Positions 45,915 to 54,360 of a stretch of DNA of 64,000 nt are shown in pieces (within the stretch, counting starts at the first letter, position 1; the number at the start of each line of letters is the position of its first letter). Where the stretch lies: assembly GCF_027111255.2 (NCBI RefSeq), contig NZ_CP114285.2, positions 2,046,001 through 2,110,000 of the forward strand. The letters are read 5' to 3'. The DNA comes from Flavobacterium flavigenum. Lineage in GTDB: Bacteria > Bacteroidota > Bacteroidia > Flavobacteriales > Flavobacteriaceae. The position numbers and the translations under genes are program-made. Below the pieces are notes generated by a model. That model had not been told where the DNA came from and did no database searches. It saw nothing but the letters and a program-made list of their open reading frames with translations.

Positions 45915-48900
45915 TTAGAAATTAAGATTCAGCCCAAAAACCATTTGTCTGCTTCTTGGATAAGGGCTAGAATCAACACCAGGTGTCATTGGGTTTTTTC
46001 TTTTTGTCGAAACTTCCGGATCAGAGCCTGAGTATTTTGTCCACACAAAAACATTACTTGCAGTCAAATAAAATCTCAATTTAGAAACTCCAATTTTAGA
46101 TATTAAAGATTCTGGAGTTGTGTATCCTAATGTTAATGTATTCAATCTTAAAAATGATGCATCTTCAACTGCCCAGTCAGTAAATAAAACCCTAGTCATA
46201 TAAGGTGACCACATTGTTGTATTAGCATTCAAAGCTGTTAAAGCATCTGGATCAGTTACCAATTGACCTGAAACAGGATCTAAATTTGTCCATCTGTTAC
46301 CATCAGACATAACAGTACTTAAGTTTTTATATTGTCCTGTTGAACCCTGTACTGATGAACTATATTCAATTTTATCAGCATTATATACTTCATTACCGAT
46401 ACTCCAGTTAAAAGCTGCCATTAAATCAAATCCATAAGCATTACCATTGATAACAAAACCACCAGTACTTTTAGGATTAACATTGCCAATAACTGTTCGG
46501 TCTTCTGCAGTCACAAGACCATCCCCTGTAAGATCTTTCAATTTCATATCCCCTGGCTTAACAGTGTCACCAGTTCCAACAAGCTTACCACCATTAGCTA
46601 TTCCAGCTTTTAAGACATATTTCCCTCCAATATAATCAAAGTCCGAAACTTCATATCTGCCATCACTTTTATATCCATACATAGCCCCTAATGAACCACC
46701 TTTCTCTAACAAATAATCACTTGTTATTTGCGAAGTCCAGCCTGAATTTTGTACAAACCCACTATCCATTTGGCCCAATGAGTTAATAGTGTTTTTATTA
46801 ACTCCCATATTGAATGAAAAACTCAATCCATATTTAGCTCTTTCGATAGCAACAACATTTAAAGTCGCCTCAATACCTTCATTCTGAGTCTCTCCCATAT
46901 TACGGTACTGAGAATCATATCCGGTACCCGGAGTTAAATAATTGATTAACAAGTCGCTTGTGATATTTCTGTAAACATCTACATTACCATTTAAGCGGTT
47001 TTTGAAAAAACCAAAATCCAATCCAAGGTTTTGCGTAATAGTAGTTTCCCATTTCAAATCAGGATTCGCCATTATTTTTGAAGTCGAAGTTATACTTGTA
47101 ACACCATTAATCCATGCTGCTCCAGTAGTACCTGAACTTTCATACGTTTGAACTTGCTGACCTACAGGAATATTATTATTACCTGCTTCACCATAACTTG
47201 CTCTGACTTTAAGAAGATCCATCCAGGAAACATCTTTTAGGAAACTTTCTTCTGAGATTTTCCATGCCGCTGCTGCTGCTGGAAAATATCCCCAACGGTT
47301 TTGTGGCATAAATTTACTTGATCCATCTGCACGAAACGTACCAGTTAACAAATAACGCCCTTTATAATCATAATTTACACTTCCAAAAAATGATAATAAT
47401 TTATCATCTGGACTATAGTAATTATTTACAGATTGAGGAACTCCCAATGATGTTAAAGTTTTTGCCTTATTAAAATCAAAAAATACCGGAAGACCATGAA
47501 TAGTATTTGTAACTGCATTAGATGTATACGTAATACTCTCTTGTCCTAAAAGAGCTGTCAAGTGATGATCCTCTCCTAATATTTTTTTGAAATCATAAGC
47601 CAAAGTATTGGCATTTCTAAAACGTTTATCTTTAGTATCGGTCATAATTAAGGCCGGCATACCCTGATATATAGCTAATGGTGAATTATCTATATAATAA
47701 GTACTAAGTCCATAGAAACGATAATCCTGATTATTGAAATTATCCAACCCTAGGTCAACTTTCAATTTTAAATTATCTATCAGTTCCCATCCAAAACTTC
47801 CTAACATGTTAAAGTTTTTACGTAACTGTGTACGATCATTATCATAAACAGCCGCAAATGGATTTACCAATACATCGCCTTCATTTGTATCATCAGTAGA
47901 CGAAGTCAACCCAGATACAGAAATTGGAGAATAACCAACGATTGTACGCAAACGAGAATCTGTTGAAGATTTTTCATTTTGCTCATTAGCTCCCCCTCCA
48001 TTAATCTCAGTATCAGAATAACGCATAGTAAAAGAAAGATCTATCTTATCATTTACTTTACTTTTTAATGCTAAAGACAAGTTATTTCTTCTATAATTGG
48101 AACCAATCATAATTGCTTTTTCATCAAAGCGAGTATAATTAAAGTTATAATTTATCTTATCACTTCCTCCCCTAACGCTTAAATCATAATTTTGTACCTC
48201 GCCTCTACGTCCAAAAATCTGTTTTTGCCAGTTATTCCCTTTTAAATTTTTGTACATATCCTGATCCTGCCAGTTACCAAAATACTTTGTATATGAAGTA
48301 GGATTAGTTAAAATCGTTTTATCACTTTGATCTAACAAAGCAAATTCATATTGCCATTTAGTATAATCATCCGGAGATAAAACATCAATTTCATTAGCCA
48401 TTGTTTTCAAACCATAAAACGAATTGAAATTGACAGCAATTTTTCCGTCTTTACCACTTTTGGTTGTTATTAAAATTACCCCATTTGCACCACGAGAACC
48501 ATAAATTGCAGTAGAAGAAGCATCTTTTAAAACCGTCATCGATTCAATATTTGATGATGCAATATCATTCATACTATTTACAGGAAATCCGTCAACTATA
48601 ATTAATGGCTGATTACTCTGCGTAAGAGAACCTCCCCCACGAACTCTAATTTGTATATCCGCATCAGGAGAGCCTTCTGATGATACTACCTGTACACCAG
48701 CAATTCTACCTGTTAAAGCTTCTGCAACGTTTGCTACCGGCACTTTTTTCAAGTCATTACCTGAAATACTAGCAACAGCCCCAGTTAAATCCGTTTTCTT
48801 AACAGAGCTATATCCGACTACAACAACTTCGTTTAGTGAATTTGCTTCTTCCGCTAAAACAATATTAATCGTTTTTTTACCGGCCACTGCAACTGCCTGA

Positions 48901-49169
48901 GTTGTAAAGCCTATAAATGAAAATTCAAGAACCGCCTTTGAATTCGATAATTTAATTTTGTATTTACCATCAAAATCTGTTGAAACTCCATTTTTTGCAC
49001 CTTTTTCTGATACATTTACACCCGGTAATGTTAAACCTGATGCATCTTTTACAACACCTTCAACTGTTAAGTCCTGTGCACTTGCCTTGTTAGTGGTAAG
49101 TAAACACAATAATAAAGCAAATGCCAGATAGCAATTCGCTCTTTTATTAAATAACTTTTTAAAATTCAT
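45915..49169 (-). CDS. susC: SusC/RagA-family TonB-dependent outer-membrane transporter
   Basis: A 1084-residue TonB-dependent transporter. After a signal peptide (~1-31, ending ASAQ) comes a carboxypeptidase-like regulatory domain (~33-110: VEGVVKDASGLTLPGVNVSE), then the plug (VVVGYSSVKKTDLTGAVASI, ~117-240: SIYGSRGANGVILITTKSG) and a 22-strand barrel ending in RQMVFGLNLNF with the terminal aromatic residue. It takes up pectin oligosaccharides with SusD. First gene of the minus-strand operon, with a 471-bp upstream region carrying ATCGATT palindromes that suggest LacI-type control. Confidence 0.95.
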   Translation of the reverse strand: MNFKKLFNKRANCYLAFALLLCLLTTNKASAQDLTVEGVVKDASGLTLPGVNVSEKGAKNGVSTDFDGKYKIKLSNSKAVLEFSFIGFTTQAVAVAGKKTINIVLAEEANSLNEVVVVGYSSVKKTDLTGAVASISGNDLKKVPVANVAEALTGRIAGVQVVSSEGSPDADIQIRVRGGGSLTQSNQPLIIVDGFPVNSMNDIASSNIESMTVLKDASSTAIYGSRGANGVILITTKSGKDGKIAVNFNSFYGLKTMANEIDVLSPDDYTKWQYEFALLDQSDKTILTNPTSYTKYFGNWQDQDMYKNLKGNNWQKQIFGRRGEVQNYDLSVRGGSDKINYNFNYTRFDEKAIMIGSNYRRNNLSLALKSKVNDKIDLSFTMRYSDTEINGGGANEQNEKSSTDSRLRTIVGYSPISVSGLTSSTDDTNEGDVLVNPFAAVYDNDRTQLRKNFNMLGSFGWELIDNLKLKVDLGLDNFNNQDYRFYGLSTYYIDNSPLAIYQGMPALIMTDTKDKRFRNANTLAYDFKKILGEDHHLTALLGQESITYTSNAVTNTIHGLPVFFDFNKAKTLTSLGVPQSVNNYYSPDDKLLSFFGSVNYDYKGRYLLTGTFRADGSSKFMPQNRWGYFPAAAAAWKISEESFLKDVSWMDLLKVRASYGEAGNNNIPVGQQVQTYESSGTTGAAWINGVTSITSTSKIMANPDLKWETTITQNLGLDFGFFKNRLNGNVDVYRNITSDLLINYLTPGTGYDSQYRNMGETQNEGIEATLNVVAIERAKYGLSFSFNMGVNKNTINSLGQMDSGFVQNSGWTSQITSDYLLEKGGSLGAMYGYKSDGRYEVSDFDYIGGKYVLKAGIANGGKLVGTGDTVKPGDMKLKDLTGDGLVTAEDRTVIGNVNPKSTGGFVINGNAYGFDLMAAFNWSIGNEVYNADKIEYSSSVQGSTGQYKNLSTVMSDGNRWTNLDPVSGQLVTDPDALTALNANTTMWSPYMTRVLFTDWAVEDASFLRLNTLTLGYTTPESLISKIGVSKLRFYLTASNVFVWTKYSGSDPEVSTKRKNPMTPGVDSSPYPRSRQMVFGLNLNF

Positions 49170-49640
49170 AGTTTACTGTTTAGTTAAGTTTAATATTAAT
49201 TGTTTATTAAGTTCATTCATCGTTTATGAATCACATTTATCACCAAAAAATTTAGAAGCATATTTATTTATAACACTATTTTTTTAATCCTTCTAAAACT
49301 ATTGAAAATAAAGAAATTCATTATTTTTTTATTATAAAGAAATTAACATGTAATCGATTGCACAAACATAAAAATTTTTTTTCTATTAAAAATTATATTT
49401 CCTAAAAAAATCTTAAAAATAATTATTTATAGAAAAATTATCTATTTTAAAATATGAAATTCATAATTTTTTCCAGAAGAAACCTTTAAAGAAAGTTTTA
49501 TTATTTTCTATTAGAAGTATTTATTAAAAAAAATTCAATCGATTTCAATTTGTGTGAATTTTTAGCAATTTAAGTTAAAAATAGTATTATAAATAGTTTT
49601 CTGACAACTTGTTGAATATTATTTAATATTTACCGAATGA
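49170..49640. other. Upstream regulatory region of the pectin operon
   Basis: A 471-base, very AT-rich stretch without a gene between the susC start and the MFS transporter stop. It holds two AATCGATT motifs (49349-49362 and 49534-49547) and presumably the susC promoter. No clear terminator for the transporter gene was seen. Confidence 0.6.
49349..49362. promoter_or_regulatory. Candidate LacI-type operator upstream of susC
   Basis: TGTAATCGATTGCA is a near-perfect palindrome (TGnAATCGATTnCA). A related site TTCAATCGATTTCA lies at 49534-49547, and TGTAATCGATTATC is upstream of the T9SS gene at 36171. The central CG is typical for LacI-family sites, and a LacI-family gene is in the same locus. 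Confidence 0.55.
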
Positions 49641-50819
49641 TTAATTTTCTTTATTAATTTCATTAAAATTTAATCCTTTTTTTATGCTTTTTATTAAAGC
49701 AAAAGTTATAATCATTCCAGTAATTGCCATGCAAACACCCACAAGATTTGGTGATGCATAACTGTAACCAGCTTCTAAAGGCAGACCACCTAAAAAAGCC
49801 CCTAAAGCATTCCCAATGTTAAAACTTGCCTGAAGTGCTGCTGAAGCTATCATTTCAGCATCTTTTGCGGTCCTAATCATTAACATCTGAATTGGCGCTA
49901 TCACAGAAAAAGAAATGGCGCCCGTTAAAAACGTAAAAATTAATGACAGATATTGATTGTAAGAGAAAAAGTAAACCATAAGTAAATCAGCGACCATTAG
50001 ACACAACAAAGCCATCACGGTTGGTGCCGGCGAATATTTATCAGCTAATTTACCTCCTGCAAAATTTCCAATAACCATTCCTAAGCCTGCTAAAATCAAT
50101 ATATAAGACACATCTTCGGGTAAAAACCCGGAAATATTAATTAATAAAGGAGCAATATAACTTATCCATGCAAACAGGCCTCCAAAACCAATTGCTGTGA
50201 TTCCAATAATTAACCATGCTTCTGTTTTTTTAAAAAACTTCAATTGAGTCTTCATATTCACATCTCCATTTTTTTCTAAAGCAGGCATCCACAGAGAAAT
50301 AAACAAAAAAGTCAGCAATCCCGTTATGGCAATTAATACAAAGGTATATCGCCATATAAAATGATGACCTATATAAGTACCAATTGGCACACCAATTAAA
50401 TTAGCGAGTGTTAGTCCTGCAAACATAATCGAAATAGCCTGAGCTTCTTTCCCTTTATCTGCCAAACGGCTCGCGACTACCGCCCCAACCCCGAAAAAAG
50501 CACCATGTGGTAATCCGGAAAGAAATCTGGAAGCAAATAAAAAATTATAATTGGGCGCAATAATTGAAAGCGCATTAAAAAGTGTTAACATTAAAGCTAA
50601 AATTAAAAGCATTTTTTTGGAAGGAAAATTGCGCCCTAAGATGACTAATAAAGGCGCACCAATAACAACTCCAAGTGCGTAAGCCGAAATTAAGTACCCG
50701 GCAACCGGAATTGAAACCCTCATATCTGAAGCAATGTCAGGAAGTAATCCCATCATTACAAATTCTGTAATTCCAATAGTTAAACCTCCTAAAGAGAGCG
50801 CAATAAGACTTTTTTTCAT
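49641..50819 (-). CDS. MFS transporter, sugar/drug efflux type (AraJ-like)
   Basis: A 392-residue inner-membrane protein with about 12 transmembrane helices. The opening (SLGGLTIGITEFVMMGLLPD IA) and the loop GLPHGAFFGVGAVVASRLAD are characteristic of the DHA1/AraJ-type major facilitator group, which exports sugars or drugs with proton exchange. The substrate is unknown. It shares the strand of the pectin operon but is upstream and separate. Divergent from the HMA-AraC gene across 183 bp. Confidence 0.85.
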   Translation of the reverse strand: MKKSLIALSLGGLTIGITEFVMMGLLPDIASDMRVSIPVAGYLISAYALGVVIGAPLLVILGRNFPSKKMLLILALMLTLFNALSIIAPNYNFLFASRFLSGLPHGAFFGVGAVVASRLADKGKEAQAISIMFAGLTLANLIGVPIGTYIGHHFIWRYTFVLIAITGLLTFLFISLWMPALEKNGDVNMKTQLKFFKKTEAWLIIGITAIGFGGLFAWISYIAPLLINISGFLPEDVSYILILAGLGMVIGNFAGGKLADKYSPAPTVMALLCLMVADLLMVYFFSYNQYLSLIFTFLTGAISFSVIAPIQMLMIRTAKDAEMIASAALQASFNIGNALGAFLGGLPLEAGYSYASPNLVGVCMAITGMIITFALIKSIKKGLNFNEINKEN

Positions 50820-51002
50820 TTTGATATATTATGTGATCACGAAAAGATTTTTCCTCGCAAAATTACCACCATATAACGTAAAACAAATTGTAAATTTGTG
50901 ATATAAAACTGTATATTCAAGATATGTGTAAATTAAAATCAGTTTAAATGACTTTCTTAACAACAGATTATAAAAAACTTCAATCTTATTCAAACGAGAA
51001 AC

Positions 51003-51563
51003 ATGAAATTATATATCAAAAACATGGTTTGCGGCAGATGTAAAATGGTTGTAAAAGCGGAATTTGAAAAACTCGGACTTCAGACTGTTTCAGTTGAACT
51101 TGGTGAAGTTGAACTTCAGAATACGATTACCGAAAATCAAAAAAAAGAGCTTTTAAATCATTTACGCACGTTAGGCTTTGATTTAATTGATGATAAAAAA
51201 AGTAAAACAATCGAGAAAATCAAAACACTAATTATTGATCTTGTCCACCATAAAAACAGCGAACTAAAAACAAACTTATCGGATTATCTTTCAGAAAATC
51301 TTAATCAGGATTATAATGCACTGAGTAATCTTTTCTCTGAAGTTGAAAACACCACAATTGAGAAATATTTCATCAGTCAAAAAATAGAAAAGGTAAAAGA
51401 GCTGATTATCTACAATGAACTTTCTTTAAGTGAAATAGCTGATATTTTAAATTATAGTAATGTGGCGCATTTAAGCAATCAGTTTAAGAAAGTGACCGGC
51501 TTTACCCCTACCTATTTTAAACAGCTGAAAGACAGGAAACGTATTCAGATCGAGAATTTGTAA
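51003..51563 (+). CDS. AraC-family regulator with N-terminal HMA-like metal domain
   Basis: A 186-residue protein. Residues 1-65 have the ferredoxin-like HMA form (MKLYIKNMVCGRCKMVVKAE F) with the metal-binding CxxC motif CGRC. Residues ~100-180 are the AraC helix-turn-helix region (LSLSEIADILNYSNVAHLSN, VTGFTPTYFKQLK), shorter than usual because only the DNA-binding part is kept. Metal binding to the Cys pair probably controls DNA binding. The following HMA-MauE membrane protein and Cys-rich peptide point to a metal response cluster. The metal (copper, mercury or zinc) cannot be told. Confidence 0.8.
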   Translation: MKLYIKNMVCGRCKMVVKAEFEKLGLQTVSVELGEVELQNTITENQKKELLNHLRTLGFDLIDDKKSKTIEKIKTLIIDLVHHKNSELKTNLSDYLSENLNQDYNALSNLFSEVENTTIEKYFISQKIEKVKELIIYNELSLSEIADILNYSNVAHLSNQFKKVTGFTPTYFKQLKDRKRIQIENL

Positions 51564-51646
51564 ATTTTGCAAATCATTTCCAAAATTTTACAATTATAAG
51601 TGTGTTTTTGTTCGGAAGTTTGTTTTTTAATCCTAAGCCAAATATT

Positions 51647-52360
51647 ATGACACATACTTATCAAATTACCGGAATGACTTGCAGCAGCTGTGAGGAAAAG
51701 GTTAAAAAAGCATTAGAAGCCGAAGATAACGTTACAAATGCTATTGTTTCAAAAGATAAAGATACCGCAACTGTATCCATGACAAAACATATTCCATTAA
51801 CTAATCTGCAAAATGCTCTAGATAGTAAATATCAAATTTCAGAAATTAATCATTATGAAATTGCTGAAGATACAAGGACCTGGCTTGAAACATACAAACC
51901 CATTTTATTGATTTTCTTTTATATTAGTCTGGTTACAGTTTTGATACAGTTTACATTTCATGATTTTGATATAATGCAGGCTATGCAGCACTTTATGGCA
52001 GGGTTCTTTATTGTCTTCTCATTTTTTAAATTGCTTAACCTAAAAGGCTTTGCAGAAAGTTATAAGATGTATGATGTTTTGGCAAAAAGAATTCCGGTCT
52101 GGGGATATGTTTATGCTTTTTTAGAACTTGGATTAGGAATTGCTTATCTGGTGAACTTTAGTCCGATATTTACAAATACAATTACATTTATTGTTATGAG
52201 TGTTAGTATTATTGGTGTTTTACAATCGGTTTTGAATAAAAAAAGTATTCAGTGTGCCTGTTTGGGAGCTGTTTTTAATTTACCTATGAGTACTGTAACG
52301 ATTATAGAAGATGGTTTGATGATAGTAATGAGTTTGGCAATGCTTATTTCGCTGCTATAA
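51647..52360 (+). CDS. Membrane protein with N-terminal HMA domain and MauE/DoxX-like membrane part
   Basis: A 237-residue protein started at ATG 51647, because the HMA domain begins right there (THTYQITGMTCSSCEEKVKK); a GTG 45 bases upstream would add an unrelated leader. Residues 1-66 form the HMA domain with the metal-binding CSSC. Residues ~80-237 contain four to five transmembrane helices and an NKKSIQCACLGAVFNLP segment, typical for MauE/DoxX-related proteins. It probably moves or handles a metal ion at the inner membrane. It follows the metal-responsive regulator by 83 bp. Confidence 0.8.
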   Translation: MTHTYQITGMTCSSCEEKVKKALEAEDNVTNAIVSKDKDTATVSMTKHIPLTNLQNALDSKYQISEINHYEIAEDTRTWLETYKPILLIFFYISLVTVLIQFTFHDFDIMQAMQHFMAGFFIVFSFFKLLNLKGFAESYKMYDVLAKRIPVWGYVYAFLELGLGIAYLVNFSPIFTNTITFIVMSVSIIGVLQSVLNKKSIQCACLGAVFNLPMSTVTIIEDGLMIVMSLAMLISLL

Positions 52361-52446
52361 TTTAACTAAATCTTGAGAATCATCCAACTAAATCTTATTA
52401 TATTTGACCGAATACCGATCAGCAACAATAATTAAACTATAAAAAA

Positions 52447-52596
52447 ATGAAAAAACTATTTACCGTATTAGCGATCGCCTTGTTTACAATTAGTCTTCAG
52501 GCACAGGAAACCAAACCAGCAAAAGAAAAAGCAAAAAAAGAATCTTGCTGCAAAAAGACTGCAACAGAAAAAAAATCCTGTTGTGTAAAAAAATAA
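52447..52596 (+). CDS. 49-residue Cys-rich secreted peptide
   Basis: A short gene: MKKLFTVLAIALFTISLQAQ is a good signal peptide, followed by a Lys/Glu-rich stretch and two CC motifs (KESCCKKT and KKSCCVKK). Only 29 residues remain after export. The paired cysteines suggest a periplasmic metal scavenger or chaperone. It follows the HMA-MauE gene by 86 bp in the same orientation and is followed by a terminator. The start is supported by the ideal signal peptide. Confidence 0.75.
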   Translation: MKKLFTVLAIALFTISLQAQETKPAKEKAKKESCCKKTATEKKSCCVKK

Positions 52597-52614
52597 TAGA
52601 AATTGTATTTCAAC

Positions 52615-52641
52615 AAAAAAGACCTAATTAAGGTCTTTTTT
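52615..52641. terminator. Bidirectional terminator between Cys-rich peptide and DUF4442 genes
   Basis: AAAAAAGACCT and AGGTCTTTTTT form an 11-bp stem with T-runs on both strands, between convergent genes. Confidence 0.85.
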
Positions 52642-52663
52642 GTATTTAGGCTTATTTATAAAA

Positions 52664-53131
52664 TCATTTCAAACGAACGCTCCACTCAAAATCCATTTCA
52701 GAAACCTGAACACCTTCTTCATTTGTCCCTATGGATTTCATCCAGAACGTCTGCCCTTCTCCGGTTTTGATTGTTTTCCTGATAGCATCTGCAATTAAAT
52801 GACCGTCATTGCAAACAAATGTAATTCTGCCAGTGGCTTTTTTGGTGAAGTTTCCTTTATTGTTGGCAACCAGCATTGAAATTTTCCTTCCGCTTTCCTG
52901 AATTTGTGAGATTACCAAAGCACCGGTTGTTAATTCTGCTGCCATTGCCTGAACTGCAAAATACATAGAGTTAAAAGGATTTTGATTGATCCATCTGTGT
53001 TTTACTGTTACCGTACAGCTGTTTTGATCAATAGCTTTAACACGTACCCCGCAAAAGTAAGCCGAAGGTAATTTGAACAACACAAATTTATTGAACTTAG
53101 AAACTGAAACTGCCATGAGATGTTTTTTCAT
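52664..53131 (-). CDS. DUF4442 hotdog-fold thioesterase-like protein
   Basis: A 155-residue cytoplasmic protein of the DUF4442 type. It shows a hotdog-like pattern: RVKAIDQNSCTVTVKHRWIN QNPFNSMYFAVQAMAAELTTG, then IQESGRKISMLVANNKGNFT KKATGRITFVC. Members resemble acyl-CoA thioesterases, though activity has seldom been shown. Convergent to the metal cluster and divergent from the DUF4870 gene. Confidence 0.75.
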   Translation of the reverse strand: MKKHLMAVSVSKFNKFVLFKLPSAYFCGVRVKAIDQNSCTVTVKHRWINQNPFNSMYFAVQAMAAELTTGALVISQIQESGRKISMLVANNKGNFTKKATGRITFVCNDGHLIADAIRKTIKTGEGQTFWMKSIGTNEEGVQVSEMDFEWSVRLK

Positions 53132-53345
53132 GTAAAAATACGAAAAAACTATGCATGCACAATAAATTACTTAAAATTCGACATAAACCCAACAAAATCA
53201 GTACTTAAAACAAATTTAAATCAATAAAAACTTAAAACCCAAAACATGCTTTTGTTAAAATTTTGTTAATATATGGTACTATGCAAAACAAGATACTGTC
53301 TTTTAGATATATATTTGCATAAGAAATTACTATATACTTTTAATC

Positions 53346-53825
53346 ATGGAAACATCAACACCACTCATCATGGAAAAAACACCAGAAAAGAACACAGCAG
53401 CATTTACTCATTTGAGTACTTTAAGTCAGTACATTATTCCGTTTGGGAATTATATTTTTCCGCTTATCATCTGGACGAGCTATAAAGATAAATCTGAATT
53501 TACAGACCACCACGGAAAACAGGCTTTGAATTTTCAGTTAAGCTTATTGCTGTACACTTTGGTTTTAGCACTTATTGCAATCCCGATTTTTATAACTGTG
53601 GTTTTACAAAATCTTCCAATCGAAGCGATTATTAACGATGAAGATTTTGTTATTAGAAATTTTAATTTTGAAGGAAATATTGGTCTTTTAAGTGTTGGTG
53701 CAACAGCCGTTTTACTTTTTGGGGTTTTGAAGTTTGTTGAATTCTTTTTAGTGATTTATGCTTCGATAAAAGCTTCGAACGGAGAATTATACAAATATCC
53801 GCTAACAATTCCTTTTATAAAGTAA
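53346..53825 (+). CDS. DUF4870-family membrane protein
   Basis: A 159-residue membrane protein. The pattern TAAFTHLSTLSQYIIPFGNY IFPLIIWTSYKDKSEFTDHH GKQALNFQLSL is the DUF4870 signature, followed by two transmembrane helices and a final segment. Function unknown; often found next to PspC/PadR genes in Flavobacteria, as here. Confidence 0.85.
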   Translation: METSTPLIMEKTPEKNTAAFTHLSTLSQYIIPFGNYIFPLIIWTSYKDKSEFTDHHGKQALNFQLSLLLYTLVLALIAIPIFITVVLQNLPIEAIINDEDFVIRNFNFEGNIGLLSVGATAVLLFGVLKFVEFFLVIYASIKASNGELYKYPLTIPFIK

Positions 53826-54024
53826 TCTGCTAACCATTAAAAGTTATAGATAACCCAAGAGCCCTAGCCCTGACAGAAGCGACATCCTTTTGCTGGCTCC
53901 TTTAGCCAGAAAAAGATACAGCGGATGGCAGGAAACATCTCCTGAAAAAAATCAATCATCAATCAACCAAATCATCATCAATCAAAAAACGAATTGTTCA
54001 ATCAAAAAAAAATGAAATGAAATT

Positions 54025-54357
54025 ATGAACATTGAAAACACAAAAGCACAGATGCGCAAAGGTGTTCTTGAGTTTTGCATCTTATCTGTATTAAAAGAAA
54101 AAGACGCATATACATCTGAAATATTAGACACTTTAAAAAACGCAAAATTATTAGTTGTTGAGGGAACTGTTTATCCTTTACTAACCAGACTAAAAAACGA
54201 CGGTTTACTGAATTATCGCTGGGAAGAATCGACCTCAGGGCCACCAAGAAAATATTATGGTTTAACCGAAATAGGGCAAACATTTTTAAATGAATTAAGC
54301 GGAACCTGGACAGAATTATCAGATGCCGTAAAACTAATCACCAATCAAAATCAATAA
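54025..54357 (+). CDS. PadR-family transcription regulator
   Basis: A 110-residue winged-helix regulator: RKGVLEFCILSVLKEKDAYT SEILDTL, then VVEGTVYPLLTRLKNDGLL and PPRKYYGLTEIGQTFLNELS are the standard PadR positions. It is 3 bp from the PspC gene and probably controls that operon in response to envelope conditions. Confidence 0.92.
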   Translation: MNIENTKAQMRKGVLEFCILSVLKEKDAYTSEILDTLKNAKLLVVEGTVYPLLTRLKNDGLLNYRWEESTSGPPRKYYGLTEIGQTFLNELSGTWTELSDAVKLITNQNQ

Positions 54358-54360
54358 GTC

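Noticed and set aside
51602..51646. GTG start giving the HMA-MauE protein 15 extra residues
   Set aside because: The HMA domain begins at the ATG at 51647 and the extra residues are not part of the family.
53273..53485. Frame of 70 codons before the DUF4870 gene
   Set aside because: It overlaps the start of the DUF4870 gene in another frame; the DUF4870 reading is strongly supported.
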